Shown here: in pieces, positions 28,698 through 37,200 of the stretch
Layout: every line of letters begins with the position of its first letter
Position numbering within the stretch: position 1 is the stretch's first letter
From: Bacillota bacterium
GTDB lineage: Bacteria; Bacillota; Clostridia; Christensenellales; SZUA-584
Length of the DNA stretch: 64,000 nucleotides
Assembly: GCA_023428025.1 (NCBI GenBank)
Contig: JAEYZN010000013.1
Span: 1-64,000, forward strand
Direction: 5' to 3'
The notes under the pieces: generated by a model
What the model was told of the DNA's origin: nothing
Seen by the model: only the letters and a program-made list of their open reading frames with translations
Database searches by the model: none
Program-made: the position numbers and the translations under genes

Positions 28698-29183
28698 ATG
28701 GGCAACCGGAAAACAGACGAAGAGTATCTGAGAAGAGCCATGGAGGTATCCCGCAACGCCAGAGCCCACGGCAACACGCCGTTTGGAGCCATACTGGTGA
28801 ATGCGCAGGGCGATATCGTGATGGAACAGGAAAACATCGAGATCACCGAAAGGATCGCCACCGGGCACGCGGAATGCACGCTGGCGGCCCGCGCATCCCA
28901 TGAGTTCGACCGGGAATTCCTGAAAAGCTGCACGCTGTACACCATTGCCGAACCCTGCGCCATGTGCGCCGGTGCCATATATTGGGCAGGGATAGGCGCG
29001 GTGGCGTATGTGATGAGCGAACGCCGTTTGCTGGCGCTGACCGGCAGCCATGAGCAGAACCCGACGTTTGACCTGCCCTGCCGCGAGGTGTTCAGCCGGG
29101 GCCAGAAGGATATTCAGGTCATCGGGCCGTTTCCGGAGCTGGAGAGCGAAGCGGCTCAAATCCACGCTGGGTATTGGGAGTAG
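28698..29183 (+). CDS. Cytidine/deoxycytidylate-type nucleoside or nucleobase deaminase
   Basis: About 161 residues; three possible starts (GTG 28692, ATG 28695, ATG 28698) lie after AGGGGG, and spacing favours 28698. The zinc-dependent deaminase core is complete: HAE (in ATGHAECTLA) with the catalytic Glu, and PCAMCAGA with two Cys ligands. The sequence around AIYWAGIGAVAYVMSERRL resembles guanine/cytosine deaminases (GuaD type) more than tRNA adenosine deaminases, but the substrate cannot be decided from sequence alone. Confidence 0.87.
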   Translation: MGNRKTDEEYLRRAMEVSRNARAHGNTPFGAILVNAQGDIVMEQENIEITERIATGHAECTLAARASHEFDREFLKSCTLYTIAEPCAMCAGAIYWAGIGAVAYVMSERRLLALTGSHEQNPTFDLPCREVFSRGQKDIQVIGPFPELESEAAQIHAGYWE

Positions 29184-29204
29184 AACGCCGCAGCTGCATA
29201 ACCG

Positions 29205-29636
29205 CTAGCCGGCCAACGCGGGTTTGGGACAGCGCTCCAGCACCATGGCGCGGAGCTTCGCATAATCTTTGTAACGGGTGTCGATGCTGATGCGCACGCC
29301 CGCGCCATCCAGCCTGATGACCTCCCGGCGGTACAAATCCAATTTTACGCTGGCCGATTCGATCTGCTCCCAGCCCAGCGCCTTTTTGCTGTAGAGGCTG
29401 CGGTATGACAGACCCGCGCTATCCAGCGCCAGATGGGTGATAAACACGTCCAGTGTGCGGACAATGCCCAGCAATATCACAGCCGTGAAGAGCCACATCA
29501 TATAGGCGGGAGCGGGCAACAGGCCTGTAAAGCCGCTGACCAATCTGACCAGAGCAAGCAGGGCGAAGCCAAGCGGCGTGAGGGAAGCCGTGCTGCGAAG
29601 GTGAAACACGGTCTTGGGCTGGTCGGTCGCTGTCAT
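29205..29636 (-). CDS. Two-TM protein with a PH-like domain
   Basis: 143 residues from ATG 29636 (GGGAGGG upstream). Two hydrophobic helices (about 18-37 and 44-63) are followed by a small beta-rich domain (GLSYRSLYSKKALGWEQIESASVKLDLYRREVIRLDGAGVRISIDTRYKDYAKL). Membrane proteins with a helical hairpin and a YdbT- or bPH-like domain have this pattern. Function is unknown. It is convergent with the deaminase gene. Confidence 0.6.
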   Translation of the reverse strand: MTATDQPKTVFHLRSTASLTPLGFALLALVRLVSGFTGLLPAPAYMMWLFTAVILLGIVRTLDVFITHLALDSAGLSYRSLYSKKALGWEQIESASVKLDLYRREVIRLDGAGVRISIDTRYKDYAKLRAMVLERCPKPALAG

Positions 29637-29840
29637 TGTCTTGCCCTCCCGGGGAGTCAAACCCTGAGTTGATATTATTATATACAAGGATATGGCCCGT
29701 CACACAAAAAAAGTCGGCGCGGGCGGCCTGCCGCCATTGAATACCGGCGCGCCAGCGGCTATAATACGGCAAGAATCACCTTTTCATGTCAATATTTTCG
29801 ATAATACAAAATAAGAGCATTTCAACGGGGAGGCGCTCAC

Positions 29841-30392
29841 ATGGACGACAATCTGCTTCAGATTTCCAGCCGGATCAGGGAGCTCAGGGAGATCCTCGAC
29901 ATCAGCACGCGGAAGATGGCGGCGGCGATTGGCATCGGCCACGACACGTATCTGCAGTACGAACAGGCAGAGCTGGATATCCCGATCAGCGTGCTGTACG
30001 CCATTGCGGCGCAGCTGAACGTGGACCTGACCGTGCTGCTGACGGGGGAGGCCCCGCGCATGAACACGCACTGCATCGTCCGCAAGGGCCACGGCGTGGA
30101 CGTCGAGCGTTATCCCGGCTACCGCTTTTCCAGCATCGCATACAACTTTATCGGACGGGAGATGGAGCCGCTGCTGGTGACCATCGAGCCGGAGGACACG
30201 CCGCCCGCGCTGGTGATGCACGGCGGGCAGGAGTTCAATTACGTGCTGGAGGGAACACTGCGCATCACGCTCGGCAAGAACAAATATGAGCTGACCGCGG
30301 GAGACGCCATCTATTTCGATCCGCGGCTGCCGCACGCGCAGAGCGCCGTGGGTGGCACAGCCCGGTTCTTGACCGTGATCAACGAGAAATAG
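29841..30392 (+). CDS. XRE-family regulator with cupin domain
   Basis: 183 residues, ATG 29841 after GGGGAGG. The N-terminal HTH (RIRELREILDISTRKMAAAIGIGHDTYLQYEQAELDIPISVLYAIAAQL, about 11-60) is followed by a cupin_2 barrel (GREMEPLLVTIEPEDTPPALVMHGGQEFNYVLEGTLRITLGKNKYELTAGDAIYFDPRLPHAQ), whose metal-site residues are the usual HGGQE / PHA set. Such fusions commonly regulate the adjacent operon in response to a small molecule. The acyl-CoA synthetase gene begins 8 bp later, so this is most likely its own regulator. Confidence 0.9.
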   Translation: MDDNLLQISSRIRELREILDISTRKMAAAIGIGHDTYLQYEQAELDIPISVLYAIAAQLNVDLTVLLTGEAPRMNTHCIVRKGHGVDVERYPGYRFSSIAYNFIGREMEPLLVTIEPEDTPPALVMHGGQEFNYVLEGTLRITLGKNKYELTAGDAIYFDPRLPHAQSAVGGTARFLTVINEK

Positions 30393-30400
30393 GGGGCAGC

Positions 30401-32065
30401 ATGAGCGAGTTGCTGAAGCGGTTTTGCCCGCGCACCGAATTTGATTCGTACGAAGACCTGAAACGAAATTACCGCTGCGTTGCGCCCGGGCGGTTCAACT
30501 TTGCCCACGACGTGGTGGACGAGTGGGCGCGCATCGAGCCGGACAAGACGGCGCTGGTGTGGACCAACGATGACGGAGACATGAAGCGCTTCTCGTTCGC
30601 GGACATGAAGCGGCTGTCCGACAAGGCCGCGAACCTCATCGCGTCTTACGGCATCGGCAAGGGCGACGTGGTGATGCTGATATTGAAGCAGCGGCCCGAG
30701 GCGTGGGTGTGCCTCACGGCGCTGATGAAGCTGGGGGCCGTGTGCATACCGGCGAGCTATCAGCTGACGCCCAAGGACATCGTGTACCGCTGCAACATCG
30801 CGGACGTGAAGATGCTGGTCTGCGTGGACGAGGACGCGGTGATGGCGCACGTGGCCGAAGCGCTGCCCGAATGCCCCACGGTCAAGACGCGGTTTTCCGT
30901 CGGCAGCAGCACGCCGGAGGGCTTCATCGACTTCCGCGCGGCGCTGGACAAGGCGGACGGCGCCTTTGAGCGGCGGGAGGACTTAAAGAACACCGACATG
31001 ATGCTGGTGTACTTTTCGTCCGGCACCACCGGCATGCCCAAGATGGTGTGGCACGACTTCGAGTTTCCGCTGGGGCACATCGTGACGGCGAAGTACTGGC
31101 AGTGCGTGCGGGAAAACAGAATCCACATGACGCAGACGGATTCCGGCTGGGCCAAGTTCGCCTGGGGCAAGATATACGGTCAGTGGATATGCGGCGCGGC
31201 CATCGGCGCTTACGATACCGAGAGATTCGTGCCGCACAAGCTGCTGGCGGCGCTGATGCGCATCCGTCCCACGACGTTCTGCGCGCCCGCGACGATCTAC
31301 CGCTACCTCATCAAGGAAGACCTGTCGGGCTGCGACTTCTCGTTCATCGAGCATGCGAGCCTCGCCGGGGAGCCGCTGAACCCCGAGGTGTTCCGCAAGC
31401 TGGAGGAGCTGACGGGCATGCGCGTGTACGAGGGCTTCGGGCAGTCGGAGTCGTCGGTGCTGCTGGCGAACTACCCGTGGTTCGAGATACGCCCCGGCTC
31501 CATGGGCAAGCCGTCGCCGCTGTACAACATCGACCTCGCGGACGCGGACGGCAACCCGTGCGAGGACGGCGAGGTGGGGTCCATCGTGGTGCGCGATACG
31601 GACAAGCGTCATCCGCTGGGGCTGTTCCACGGCTACTGGCGGGACGAGGCGGCGACGAACAGGGCCTGGAGCAACGGCGTGTACAACACCGGCGACATGG
31701 CGTGGCGCGACGCGGACGGGTATTACTGGTTCGTGGGCCGCGGCGACGACGTGATCAAGTGCTCCGGCTACCGCATCGGGCCGTTTGAGGTGGAGAGCGT
31801 GCTGCTGGAGCACCCCTCAGTGCTGGAATGCGCGGTGACCGCCGCGCCCGACCCGGTGCGCGGGCAGGTGGTGAAGGCGACCATCGTGCTGGCGAAGGGG
31901 TATGAGGCGAGCGATGCGCTCAAAAAGGAGCTGCAGGACCATGTGAAGCGCACCACCGCGCCGTACAAATATCCGCGCATCGTGGACTTCGTGGCGGCTC
32001 TGCCCAAGACGACCAGCGACAAGATACGCCGCAACGTGATACGGCAGCAGGACGAGGGGAAATAA
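30401..32065 (+). CDS. AMP-forming acyl-CoA synthetase
   Basis: A 554-residue ANL-superfamily ligase that activates a carboxylic acid to acyl-AMP and then acyl-CoA. Core motifs: YFSSGTTGMPKM (P-loop, about 205-216), YEGFGQSESS, the TGDMAWRDADGYYWFVGRGDDVIKCSGYRIGPFEVES hinge, and the catalytic Lys near the C-terminus in PKTTSDKIRRNVI. It resembles the medium-chain/acetyl family. The chain length of the substrate cannot be inferred. It is cotranscribed with the XRE-cupin regulator; the ATG has AGGGGG upstream. Confidence 0.92.
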   Translation: MSELLKRFCPRTEFDSYEDLKRNYRCVAPGRFNFAHDVVDEWARIEPDKTALVWTNDDGDMKRFSFADMKRLSDKAANLIASYGIGKGDVVMLILKQRPEAWVCLTALMKLGAVCIPASYQLTPKDIVYRCNIADVKMLVCVDEDAVMAHVAEALPECPTVKTRFSVGSSTPEGFIDFRAALDKADGAFERREDLKNTDMMLVYFSSGTTGMPKMVWHDFEFPLGHIVTAKYWQCVRENRIHMTQTDSGWAKFAWGKIYGQWICGAAIGAYDTERFVPHKLLAALMRIRPTTFCAPATIYRYLIKEDLSGCDFSFIEHASLAGEPLNPEVFRKLEELTGMRVYEGFGQSESSVLLANYPWFEIRPGSMGKPSPLYNIDLADADGNPCEDGEVGSIVVRDTDKRHPLGLFHGYWRDEAATNRAWSNGVYNTGDMAWRDADGYYWFVGRGDDVIKCSGYRIGPFEVESVLLEHPSVLECAVTAAPDPVRGQVVKATIVLAKGYEASDALKKELQDHVKRTTAPYKYPRIVDFVAALPKTTSDKIRRNVIRQQDEGK

Positions 32066-32274
32066 CCTTGGATGGCTGGCGTCATTACTTTTGTGCTTTC
32101 TGGTTTCCAGGCTGATATAAAATATGACTGTTTACGGATTTAAATAAAGTGATCATAAGGGGCATACTTTATCTATATGTTAACCGATGAGAAAGAAAAA
32201 GTCTATATCTTCTTTGTTTTATAATCTATAATTTGCTTTGTTGCAACAGGATTTAATCAGAAAGGAAGATAAAT

Positions 32275-32823
32275 ATGACAAAGAAAAGAATAGAGAATAT
32301 TCCGTTCGGGCCATACATTACCGTTTTGGCGGGCGCCACTGTCAATGGAAAGCCAAACTATGCCACCATTGGAGCTTACGGTGTCGTCAGCGAAAAACCT
32401 GTGCTTTATATTTCATTAAAGAACTCACATTATACCACGGCGGGGGTATTGCAAAACGGATACTTTTCGGTAAACATACCGTCATCCGATGAAGTTGAAA
32501 AAACGGATCGCTGTGGAACTGTTTCTGGAAATACAGTGGATAAATCAACTGTTTTTAAATCGTTCTATGATGAAGCGGGTGATGCACCGATGATATGCGA
32601 ATGCCCGGTCAATTATCTTTGCAGAGTCATTCAAACCATCCCCATATTTGATTTTACAATGTTTCTGGGTGAGATTGTTGCTGTATATGCAAAGGAAGAA
32701 TGCTTGGAAAACGGGAAACCGGACGCGCTGAAGGTTAAGCCGACCATCATGATGACTTCCGGCTACTTCGACTTGAAAAACAAAGTGGGGGCAATATTTC
32801 AGACGTACAATGGCGGCAGATAA
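32275..32823 (+). CDS. Flavin reductase-like (flavoredoxin family) protein
   Basis: A 182-residue FMN-binding split-barrel protein. GPYITVLAGATVNGKPNYATIGAYGVVSEKPVLYISLKNSHYT covers the FMN-binding region at the N-terminus, followed by GYFSVNIPSSDEVEKTDRCG. In anaerobes relatives act as flavoredoxins or NAD(P)H:flavin reductases. The gene is clearly more AT-rich than its neighbours, as is its upstream region (two overlapping TATAAT motifs at 32219-32232), so lateral acquisition is plausible. It has AAAGGAAG before ATG 32275. Confidence 0.85.
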   Translation: MTKKRIENIPFGPYITVLAGATVNGKPNYATIGAYGVVSEKPVLYISLKNSHYTTAGVLQNGYFSVNIPSSDEVEKTDRCGTVSGNTVDKSTVFKSFYDEAGDAPMICECPVNYLCRVIQTIPIFDFTMFLGEIVAVYAKEECLENGKPDALKVKPTIMMTSGYFDLKNKVGAIFQTYNGGR

Positions 32824-32849
32824 GTGCATGATGCAGGGTAATAAACAAC

Positions 32850-32880
32850 AAGGCGCAGGGACAAGCCCCGCGCCTTTTAT
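32850..32880. terminator. Bidirectional terminator
   Basis: AAGGCGC / GCGCCTT stem with an internal GGG/CCC pairing and flanking T/A runs, between convergent genes. Confidence 0.75.
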
Positions 32881-32891
32881 CATGGTGGGCG

Positions 32892-34616
32892 TTACCGGTT
32901 CATGTAGACCGTGATCTGCTCGGCGACCCGCCGGCCCAGCTCCTCCGAAGCGGTGGACAGATAGGTGAGTATCACGTTGCGCACGCTGGGCGAGACGAGC
33001 GCCAGGTCGGCGGCGAGGTTATCCACGAGGTGGTCCTGCTGCGCGGCGCTGAGGAACAGGTAGCGCTGGCCCGCCTGCGAGAAATTGTCCGGGTCGGGCA
33101 GCTCGGACCGCACCAGCTGGCCTTCCACATGCAGCCCCGCGCCGCTGGTAATCAGATCATCCGGCGTCCAGTTCTTCTGGTCGTTCACGGGAATGCTGCG
33201 AAAATCCTCGCCGAGGCGGTGGCGTTGTGAATCCCAGTAGATGTTGGCGCGCGCCTGCAGCAGCTTGTCGTCCGACAGCTCCGCGCCGTCCAGCAGATTG
33301 GTGGGAGAGAACGCCACCTTCTCCACCTGTTCCATGAAGTTATCCGGGTTGCGGTTCAGCGTCATGCGGCCCACGGGGATCATCGGATACTGCTGCTCAT
33401 CCCAAACCTTGGTGCAGTCCAGCGGGTCGTACGGCAGGCTGGCTTCATCCTGCGGGTCCATCAGCTGCACGCGCAGCTCGTACTGCACGGGGTGGCCCGA
33501 CGCGATGGCGTCGTACAGGTCCTGACCGGCGATATCCGGGTTGAGCCCCGCAAGCCGGGTAGCCTCCTCGCGGTCTATCGTCTCCTCGCCCGCAAGCGGG
33601 GCCCAGTGGTATTTGACGTAGCGGCGCACGCCGTCGGCGTTCTTCCAGACATACGTGTTCACGCTGTGGCCGTTGATATGGCGGAAGCTCTTGACGGTGC
33701 CCACGTCCGAATACAGCCAGGTTATAAAATGGATGGCCTCGGGCGCGCGGGCGACGAATTCCCAAAACCGGTTCGGGTCGATCAGGTTGCTGACCGGCGA
33801 GGGCGCCAGCGACGTGATCGCTTCCGGGAAACGGATGCCGTCCCGCACGAACAGCACGGGGATGTGGTTGCACAGCAGGTCGAAGACGCCTTCGCGGGCG
33901 TAGAACTTGGTGGAGAAGCCCCGCACGTTGCGGGCGGTGTCCGGCGTGCCCTTGGTGCTGACGGCGAACGAGAACCGCACCATCACCGGCACCTGCTGGC
34001 CGGGGGATTGCAGGAAGGGGAGCGCGGTGTATTCACTCATGGAATTCGTCGTCTGGAAGCTGCCGAACGCGCCGAAGCCCTTGGTATGGACGGGCCGCTC
34101 GGGAATCTTGGCGTGGATGAAGATCTCCAGCGCCTCGTGCAGGATGCTGTCCTGCAAAACCACGGGGCCGCGCGCGCCGACAGTCTGCGCATGCCGCGTG
34201 TGAAGCGCCATGTCGTCCGCCCAATTGAAGGACGCCCACTGTTTGACGTTATCCGGCGCATTCTCCTTGGGCGTGCTTTTTTGCTCCATCGCGGCATTCG
34301 GCGCGTTGGGTACCGCTGGTCTCCGGTTTTCGTCCGGGGCCGCCGGTGCTTTTCTGTCGCCCGTGGCGCAGGGCATGCGGGTCATCGTCAGGTTGGCATT
34401 CTGCTGTGCGGGCGGCGTGCGGTTTGCCGGTTGATTTTCAGCGGGAGAGTTCGGTGCATATGTATGGCCGTATGGACTGGTGTTCACCGCAGCACCCGCT
34501 TTGGGCTGGTTGGGCCTCTCGGCGGGCCAGCTGGAGATTATTCTTTTATTGTCTGTGGCGGCGCTCTTCACTGGCGGCTGCGATTCCAGTTGAAACCATC
34601 CGTTTTCAGGCTGCAT
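32892..34616 (-). CDS. Haem catalase with long low-complexity N-terminal extension
   Basis: 574 residues. The monofunctional catalase core starts at about 140: distal-site RPVHTKGFGAFGSF with the catalytic His, LLCNHIPVLFVRDG with the distal Asn, HINGHSVNTYVW, and the proximal IYWDSQRHRLG whose Tyr ligates haem. It removes hydrogen peroxide. The first 125 or so residues are Pro/Asn/Ala/Gln-rich and have no counterpart in ordinary small-subunit catalases. The start at 34616 is real, since AAAGGAG sits at proper distance. A spore-associated or surface-associated role for the extension is speculative. It is divergent from the SRPBCC gene. Confidence 0.93.
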   Translation of the reverse strand: MQPENGWFQLESQPPVKSAATDNKRIISSWPAERPNQPKAGAAVNTSPYGHTYAPNSPAENQPANRTPPAQQNANLTMTRMPCATGDRKAPAAPDENRRPAVPNAPNAAMEQKSTPKENAPDNVKQWASFNWADDMALHTRHAQTVGARGPVVLQDSILHEALEIFIHAKIPERPVHTKGFGAFGSFQTTNSMSEYTALPFLQSPGQQVPVMVRFSFAVSTKGTPDTARNVRGFSTKFYAREGVFDLLCNHIPVLFVRDGIRFPEAITSLAPSPVSNLIDPNRFWEFVARAPEAIHFITWLYSDVGTVKSFRHINGHSVNTYVWKNADGVRRYVKYHWAPLAGEETIDREEATRLAGLNPDIAGQDLYDAIASGHPVQYELRVQLMDPQDEASLPYDPLDCTKVWDEQQYPMIPVGRMTLNRNPDNFMEQVEKVAFSPTNLLDGAELSDDKLLQARANIYWDSQRHRLGEDFRSIPVNDQKNWTPDDLITSGAGLHVEGQLVRSELPDPDNFSQAGQRYLFLSAAQQDHLVDNLAADLALVSPSVRNVILTYLSTASEELGRRVAEQITVYMNR

Positions 34617-34935
34617 GTTGGTTTGGCTCCTTTCATAGGCAGACGTCTGACAGCTCCTTATCGCAGCGTGGCGTCGCGCAAGGGCCGTCTCAAATCGGAA
34701 TCCCTACAGTATATTCGTTTGTACAAAATCCAGAGTATGTCCCAAAGGAATTAACAGGACGGTTTATCCGGAAACATGAAAAATGTCCTGCTGCCGATCA
34801 CGCCGGACGGAGGCCATATTGACACGCCATATCCGCGGGGCTACTATGAAAGCATGGCTTGCTTTTGCACAGGATTCCAACGATAAAGGCGATATATCAG
34901 CCGTTTACAGGCAAATCAGCATAAGGAGAAGAACG
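34617..34935. other. Divergent intergenic region
   Basis: This holds the catalase ribosome site at its left end and the SRPBCC ribosome site at its right end. The overlapping reading frames here look spurious. I see no clear PerR-type palindrome. Confidence 0.4.
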
Positions 34936-35364
34936 ATGATTTCATTGTCGGTGAAGAGGCGGATCAACGTGCCGCTGGACAAGCTGTGGCCGGTAGCGGC
35001 GGACTTTGCGCGCGCGCCCGAGCCGTCCATGCACATCGAGATTGTGGAACGGGGAGACGCGGCGAACGGCGGCGTGGGCTGCATGCGGCATATACGCAGC
35101 GGCGCTCGGGTGATCGTCGAGCGGCTTAACGCGGTGGAGCCGATGCGCGGCTACAGCTATGAAATGCTGTCCGGCGTGCCGGTGAAGGACTACATAGGGC
35201 GGGTGGACTTGACCGCCGACGGCGGCGCCACCGTTGTCACACGGTCGGCCGCGTTCAGATCGAAGATACCCGGGCTGGGGTGGCTGATCAAGGCGCTCAC
35301 CGTAAGGAGCTATAACCGTTTCCTTGATGAGTTGGAGAAGCTGGGAGAAGGGGAGCCATTATGA
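34936..35364 (+). CDS. SRPBCC (polyketide cyclase/dehydrase-like) protein
   Basis: 142 residues from ATG 34936 with AAGGAGAA upstream. The pattern is that of a START/Bet v1 helix-grip fold: [36 protein letters not shown], then a strand series, and a long C-terminal helix [23 protein letters not shown]. Such proteins bind hydrophobic ligands in a central cavity; the ligand is unknown. The stop overlaps the next gene start by 4 bp (ATGA), so the two are coupled. Confidence 0.7.
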   Translation: MISLSVKRRINVPLDKLWPVAADFARAPEPSMHIEIVERGDAANGGVGCMRHIRSGARVIVERLNAVEPMRGYSYEMLSGVPVKDYIGRVDLTADGGATVVTRSAAFRSKIPGLGWLIKALTVRSYNRFLDELEKLGEGEPL

Positions 35365-35624
35365 GCAGGACATATGAGTTTGACGCGGTGATCATAAAAG
35401 CGCCCGATATGGACGCGGCCTACGCGGAAATACCGTTTGACGTAAAGGCCGAGTTCGGCAGAGGACGCGTTCCGGTCCGGGCGACGTTTGACGGCGTGCC
35501 ATACGACGGGAGTCTGGTGCGTATGGGCACGCCGTGCCACATCATCGGAATCAGAAAGGACATACGCGCACGGATTGGCAAGCAGCCGGGAGATGTGGTG
35601 CGCGTCTCCATAACGGAGCGTTAA
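35361..35624 (+). CDS. DUF1905-domain protein
   Basis: An 87-residue small beta-barrel protein of the DUF1905 family ([64 protein letters not shown]). The closing GDVVRVSI segment is the family signature. Molecular function is unknown; members often carry a C-terminal YdeI-like helical part, which is absent here. It is translationally coupled to the SRPBCC gene and convergent with tetR, the two stop regions overlapping by 4 bp. Confidence 0.8.
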   Translation: MSRTYEFDAVIIKAPDMDAAYAEIPFDVKAEFGRGRVPVRATFDGVPYDGSLVRMGTPCHIIGIRKDIRARIGKQPGDVVRVSITER

Positions 35625-36205
35625 CGGCTCCCGAAAAGATCGTCGATGAGAGCGCCGATAAAGGCGTCTCTTTTTTGTTTGTCGCCGTAATCCAGCTGGC
35701 CGGACGCCTTCAGCACATCCCTGCGAAGGAAGGCCGTCTGCACGGCGGAGACGAAGGTATGAAGCTTGCGGAAAACCTCTTCATCCGGCGCGTCAGGGCA
35801 GACCTCACGGACGACCGGCAGATATACGGAGAGGGTCTGCGTCGTGTTATCTCCCGCGGCGGGGCCCTGCATGTCCGTCAGTATGGACGTGCGGGACAGG
35901 CCGGGCTGGGCGGCGAGAAACGACGCGGTGCTGCAAGCCAGGTGCTTCAGCTTGCCCAGCGGGGGCATGCCGCTAAGGCCCTGGTACAGCGCGTCAAAAC
36001 CGTCGATCACGCGGCTGATGATGCGCTGTATGCACACCGCCAGCAGGCGCTCCTTGGTCTGAAAGTGGTAGTTGATCAGCCCGACGCCCACGCCCGCGCC
36101 CGCCGCGATATCGCGCATGGTCACGCTTTCGGCGTGGCCGTGTTGCTGGATAAGCGCCGTGGCGGCATCGAGTATGCGTTCTTTTGTCTGTTTATCGTCA
36201 CCCAT
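35621..36205 (-). CDS. TetR-family transcriptional regulator
   Basis: 194 residues. The N-terminal HTH is clear ([47 protein letters not shown], about 9-55), then a helical ligand domain. It lies 13 bp after the small membrane-protein gene in one operon. A strong promoter with nested palindromes lies upstream of that operon (36630-36689), so autoregulation with control of the membrane protein is the simplest model. Confidence 0.9.
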   Translation of the reverse strand: MGDDKQTKERILDAATALIQQHGHAESVTMRDIAAGAGVGVGLINYHFQTKERLLAVCIQRIISRVIDGFDALYQGLSGMPPLGKLKHLACSTASFLAAQPGLSRTSILTDMQGPAAGDNTTQTLSVYLPVVREVCPDAPDEEVFRKLHTFVSAVQTAFLRRDVLKASGQLDYGDKQKRDAFIGALIDDLFGSR

Positions 36206-36218
36206 GGGAAAACCTCCG

Positions 36219-36587
36219 TTACGCCTTGATGAGGAACGCGAGCCGGCCGATGACGACCTTGACGATCGCCGCCGCGCCCATCAGGATCAGCGCCATCTTG
36301 GGATCGCTGAAGGGCGGGATGCGAAGATTGAACACCTGCACAATGCCGATGAACAAGGCGAACAGGCCGACGAGATACGCTACGATGGTGAGGGGGTGGA
36401 AGGGCGCCTGGGTGATGAAGGTGCGTATCATGCCGGTGGCGCACATCACGAAGCCCGCCGCCGCGAACACGATGGCCGCCGTGCGGGCGGAGCGGATGAA
36501 CCAAAACGGCACGCCCAGCAGGCCGATGATGAGCGAACCGAGCGCGACCGCGGCTGCGATGATGTAGATGGGGAGCGTCTTTTCCAT
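36219..36587 (-). CDS. Small four-TM membrane protein
   Basis: 122 residues, about four hydrophobic helices (IYIIAAAVALGSLIIGLLGVPFWF; AAIVFAAAGFVMCATGMI; LTIVAYLVGLFALFIGIVQVF; MALILMGAAAIVKVVIGRLAF). No named family is recognised with confidence. It has AAAGGAG before the ATG and is first in an operon with tetR. Small membrane proteins controlled by a local TetR regulator are often involved in efflux or envelope stress; here that is context only. Confidence 0.75.
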   Translation of the reverse strand: MEKTLPIYIIAAAVALGSLIIGLLGVPFWFIRSARTAAIVFAAAGFVMCATGMIRTFITQAPFHPLTIVAYLVGLFALFIGIVQVFNLRIPPFSDPKMALILMGAAAIVKVVIGRLAFLIKA

Positions 36588-36629
36588 AACAGAACTCCTT
36601 TATGATAATAAATTGACAAACGCACTATG

Positions 36630-36689
36630 CTGAACGACGTTCTGAACAATGTTCAGTAAGAATATAATACAGCCATGGGCCGGTGTCAA
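36630..36689 (-). promoter_or_regulatory. Promoter with nested TetR-type operator
   Basis: On the minus strand a perfect -35 TTGACA (36684-36689) is 17 bp from TATATT (36661-36666). Just downstream, over the expected transcription start, lie two abutting palindromes: CTGAACAATGTTCAG (36642-36656) and GAACGACGTTC (36632-36642). All half-sites share GAAC/GTTC. Confidence 0.75.
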
Positions 36690-36839
36690 GCGTCATTTTT
36701 ATTTTGTTGAAATTATGTGTATGATGGATGACTGTCCTCCGTGGCGGCGAAACGCCTTGCACGGCGCTGCGGAACAGAGGTCTCTGAAAAGCACCGCTTT
36801 TGGAGCCTGCGGCAAGGCCGGGAACATTCAGGAGTAATA

Positions 36840-36889
36840 AAAAAGGACATTGCGGGCCCGCCACCGCTGTGGGCCCGATGTCCTTTTAT
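36840..36889. terminator. Very strong long hairpin, candidate bidirectional terminator
   Basis: AAAAGGACAT plus CGGGCCC pairs with GGGCCCG plus ATGTCCTTTT, a stem of about 17 bp around an 11-nt loop with T runs on both sides. No convincing gene precedes it on either strand. The sequence 36690-36839 may be an untranslated transcript. Confidence 0.7.
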
Positions 36890-37040
36890 CATCTGTGCAG
36901 CATATGCTTTTGCGAAAGCCGGTCCGTCCGTTTGGGGCGGGCAGCCGGCGGGCGGCGCTATGGTAAGGGGAACGGAGGCATTTGGCCTCATTTGGTTACG
37001 CCGCCAATGGCTTCGGAATAAAGGAGGTATCTGTCTCACC

Positions 37041-37064
37041 TCAATATATATATATATTCAGTGA
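37041..37064 (-). promoter_or_regulatory. Shared leader motif, copy C
   Basis: Minus strand GTCACTGAATATATATAT followed by TTGAGGTGAGACAG. It matches copies A and B through GAATATATAT, but the start region is degraded; a GTG frame at 37039 runs 108 codons with no recognisable product. Confidence 0.4.
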
Positions 37065-37163
37065 CACTGAAGTTGTGCATGGCTGTGTGATGAGATTTGG
37101 ATGCCGGCGGGCGATGGTAAAAGAAGTGCGGCTCGATCAACCCCGTTTTGCAGAGTATTATAT

Positions 37164-37190
37164 TAAGGCCCGCCGTGAGAGCGGGCCTTA
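37164..37190. terminator. Bidirectional terminator
   Basis: Perfect TAAGGCCCGC / GCGGGCCTTA stem with a 7-nt loop, just beyond the stop of the Cys/Arg-rich gene. Confidence 0.75.
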
Positions 37191-37200
37191 TCTGTGCCGG

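Noticed and set aside
27221..28978. A 585-codon minus-strand frame over the HtrA gene
   Set aside because: Low-complexity Arg/His/Ala composition typical of antisense GC-rich frames; the plus-strand protease has all catalytic motifs and a proper start.
33492..34754. A 420-codon plus-strand frame across the catalase gene
   Set aside because: Antisense to a catalase with complete haem and active-site motifs; composition is that of a shadow frame.
36649..36837. A 62-codon plus-strand frame ending right before the long hairpin
   Set aside because: No ribosome binding site and no protein signature; the segment may be transcribed but coding is not supported.
36760..36860. Partial resemblance to a glycine-riboswitch-like sequence (CAGAGGTCTCTG ... 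CAGG ... AAAAAGGACA)
   Set aside because: The conserved core and the order of elements do not fit, and no glycine-metabolism gene follows.
36713..37039. A 108-codon minus-strand frame beginning just after leader copy C
   Set aside because: It starts with GTG without a proper ribosome site, runs through the strong hairpin at 36840-36889 and has no recognisable domain; kept only as context for copy C.
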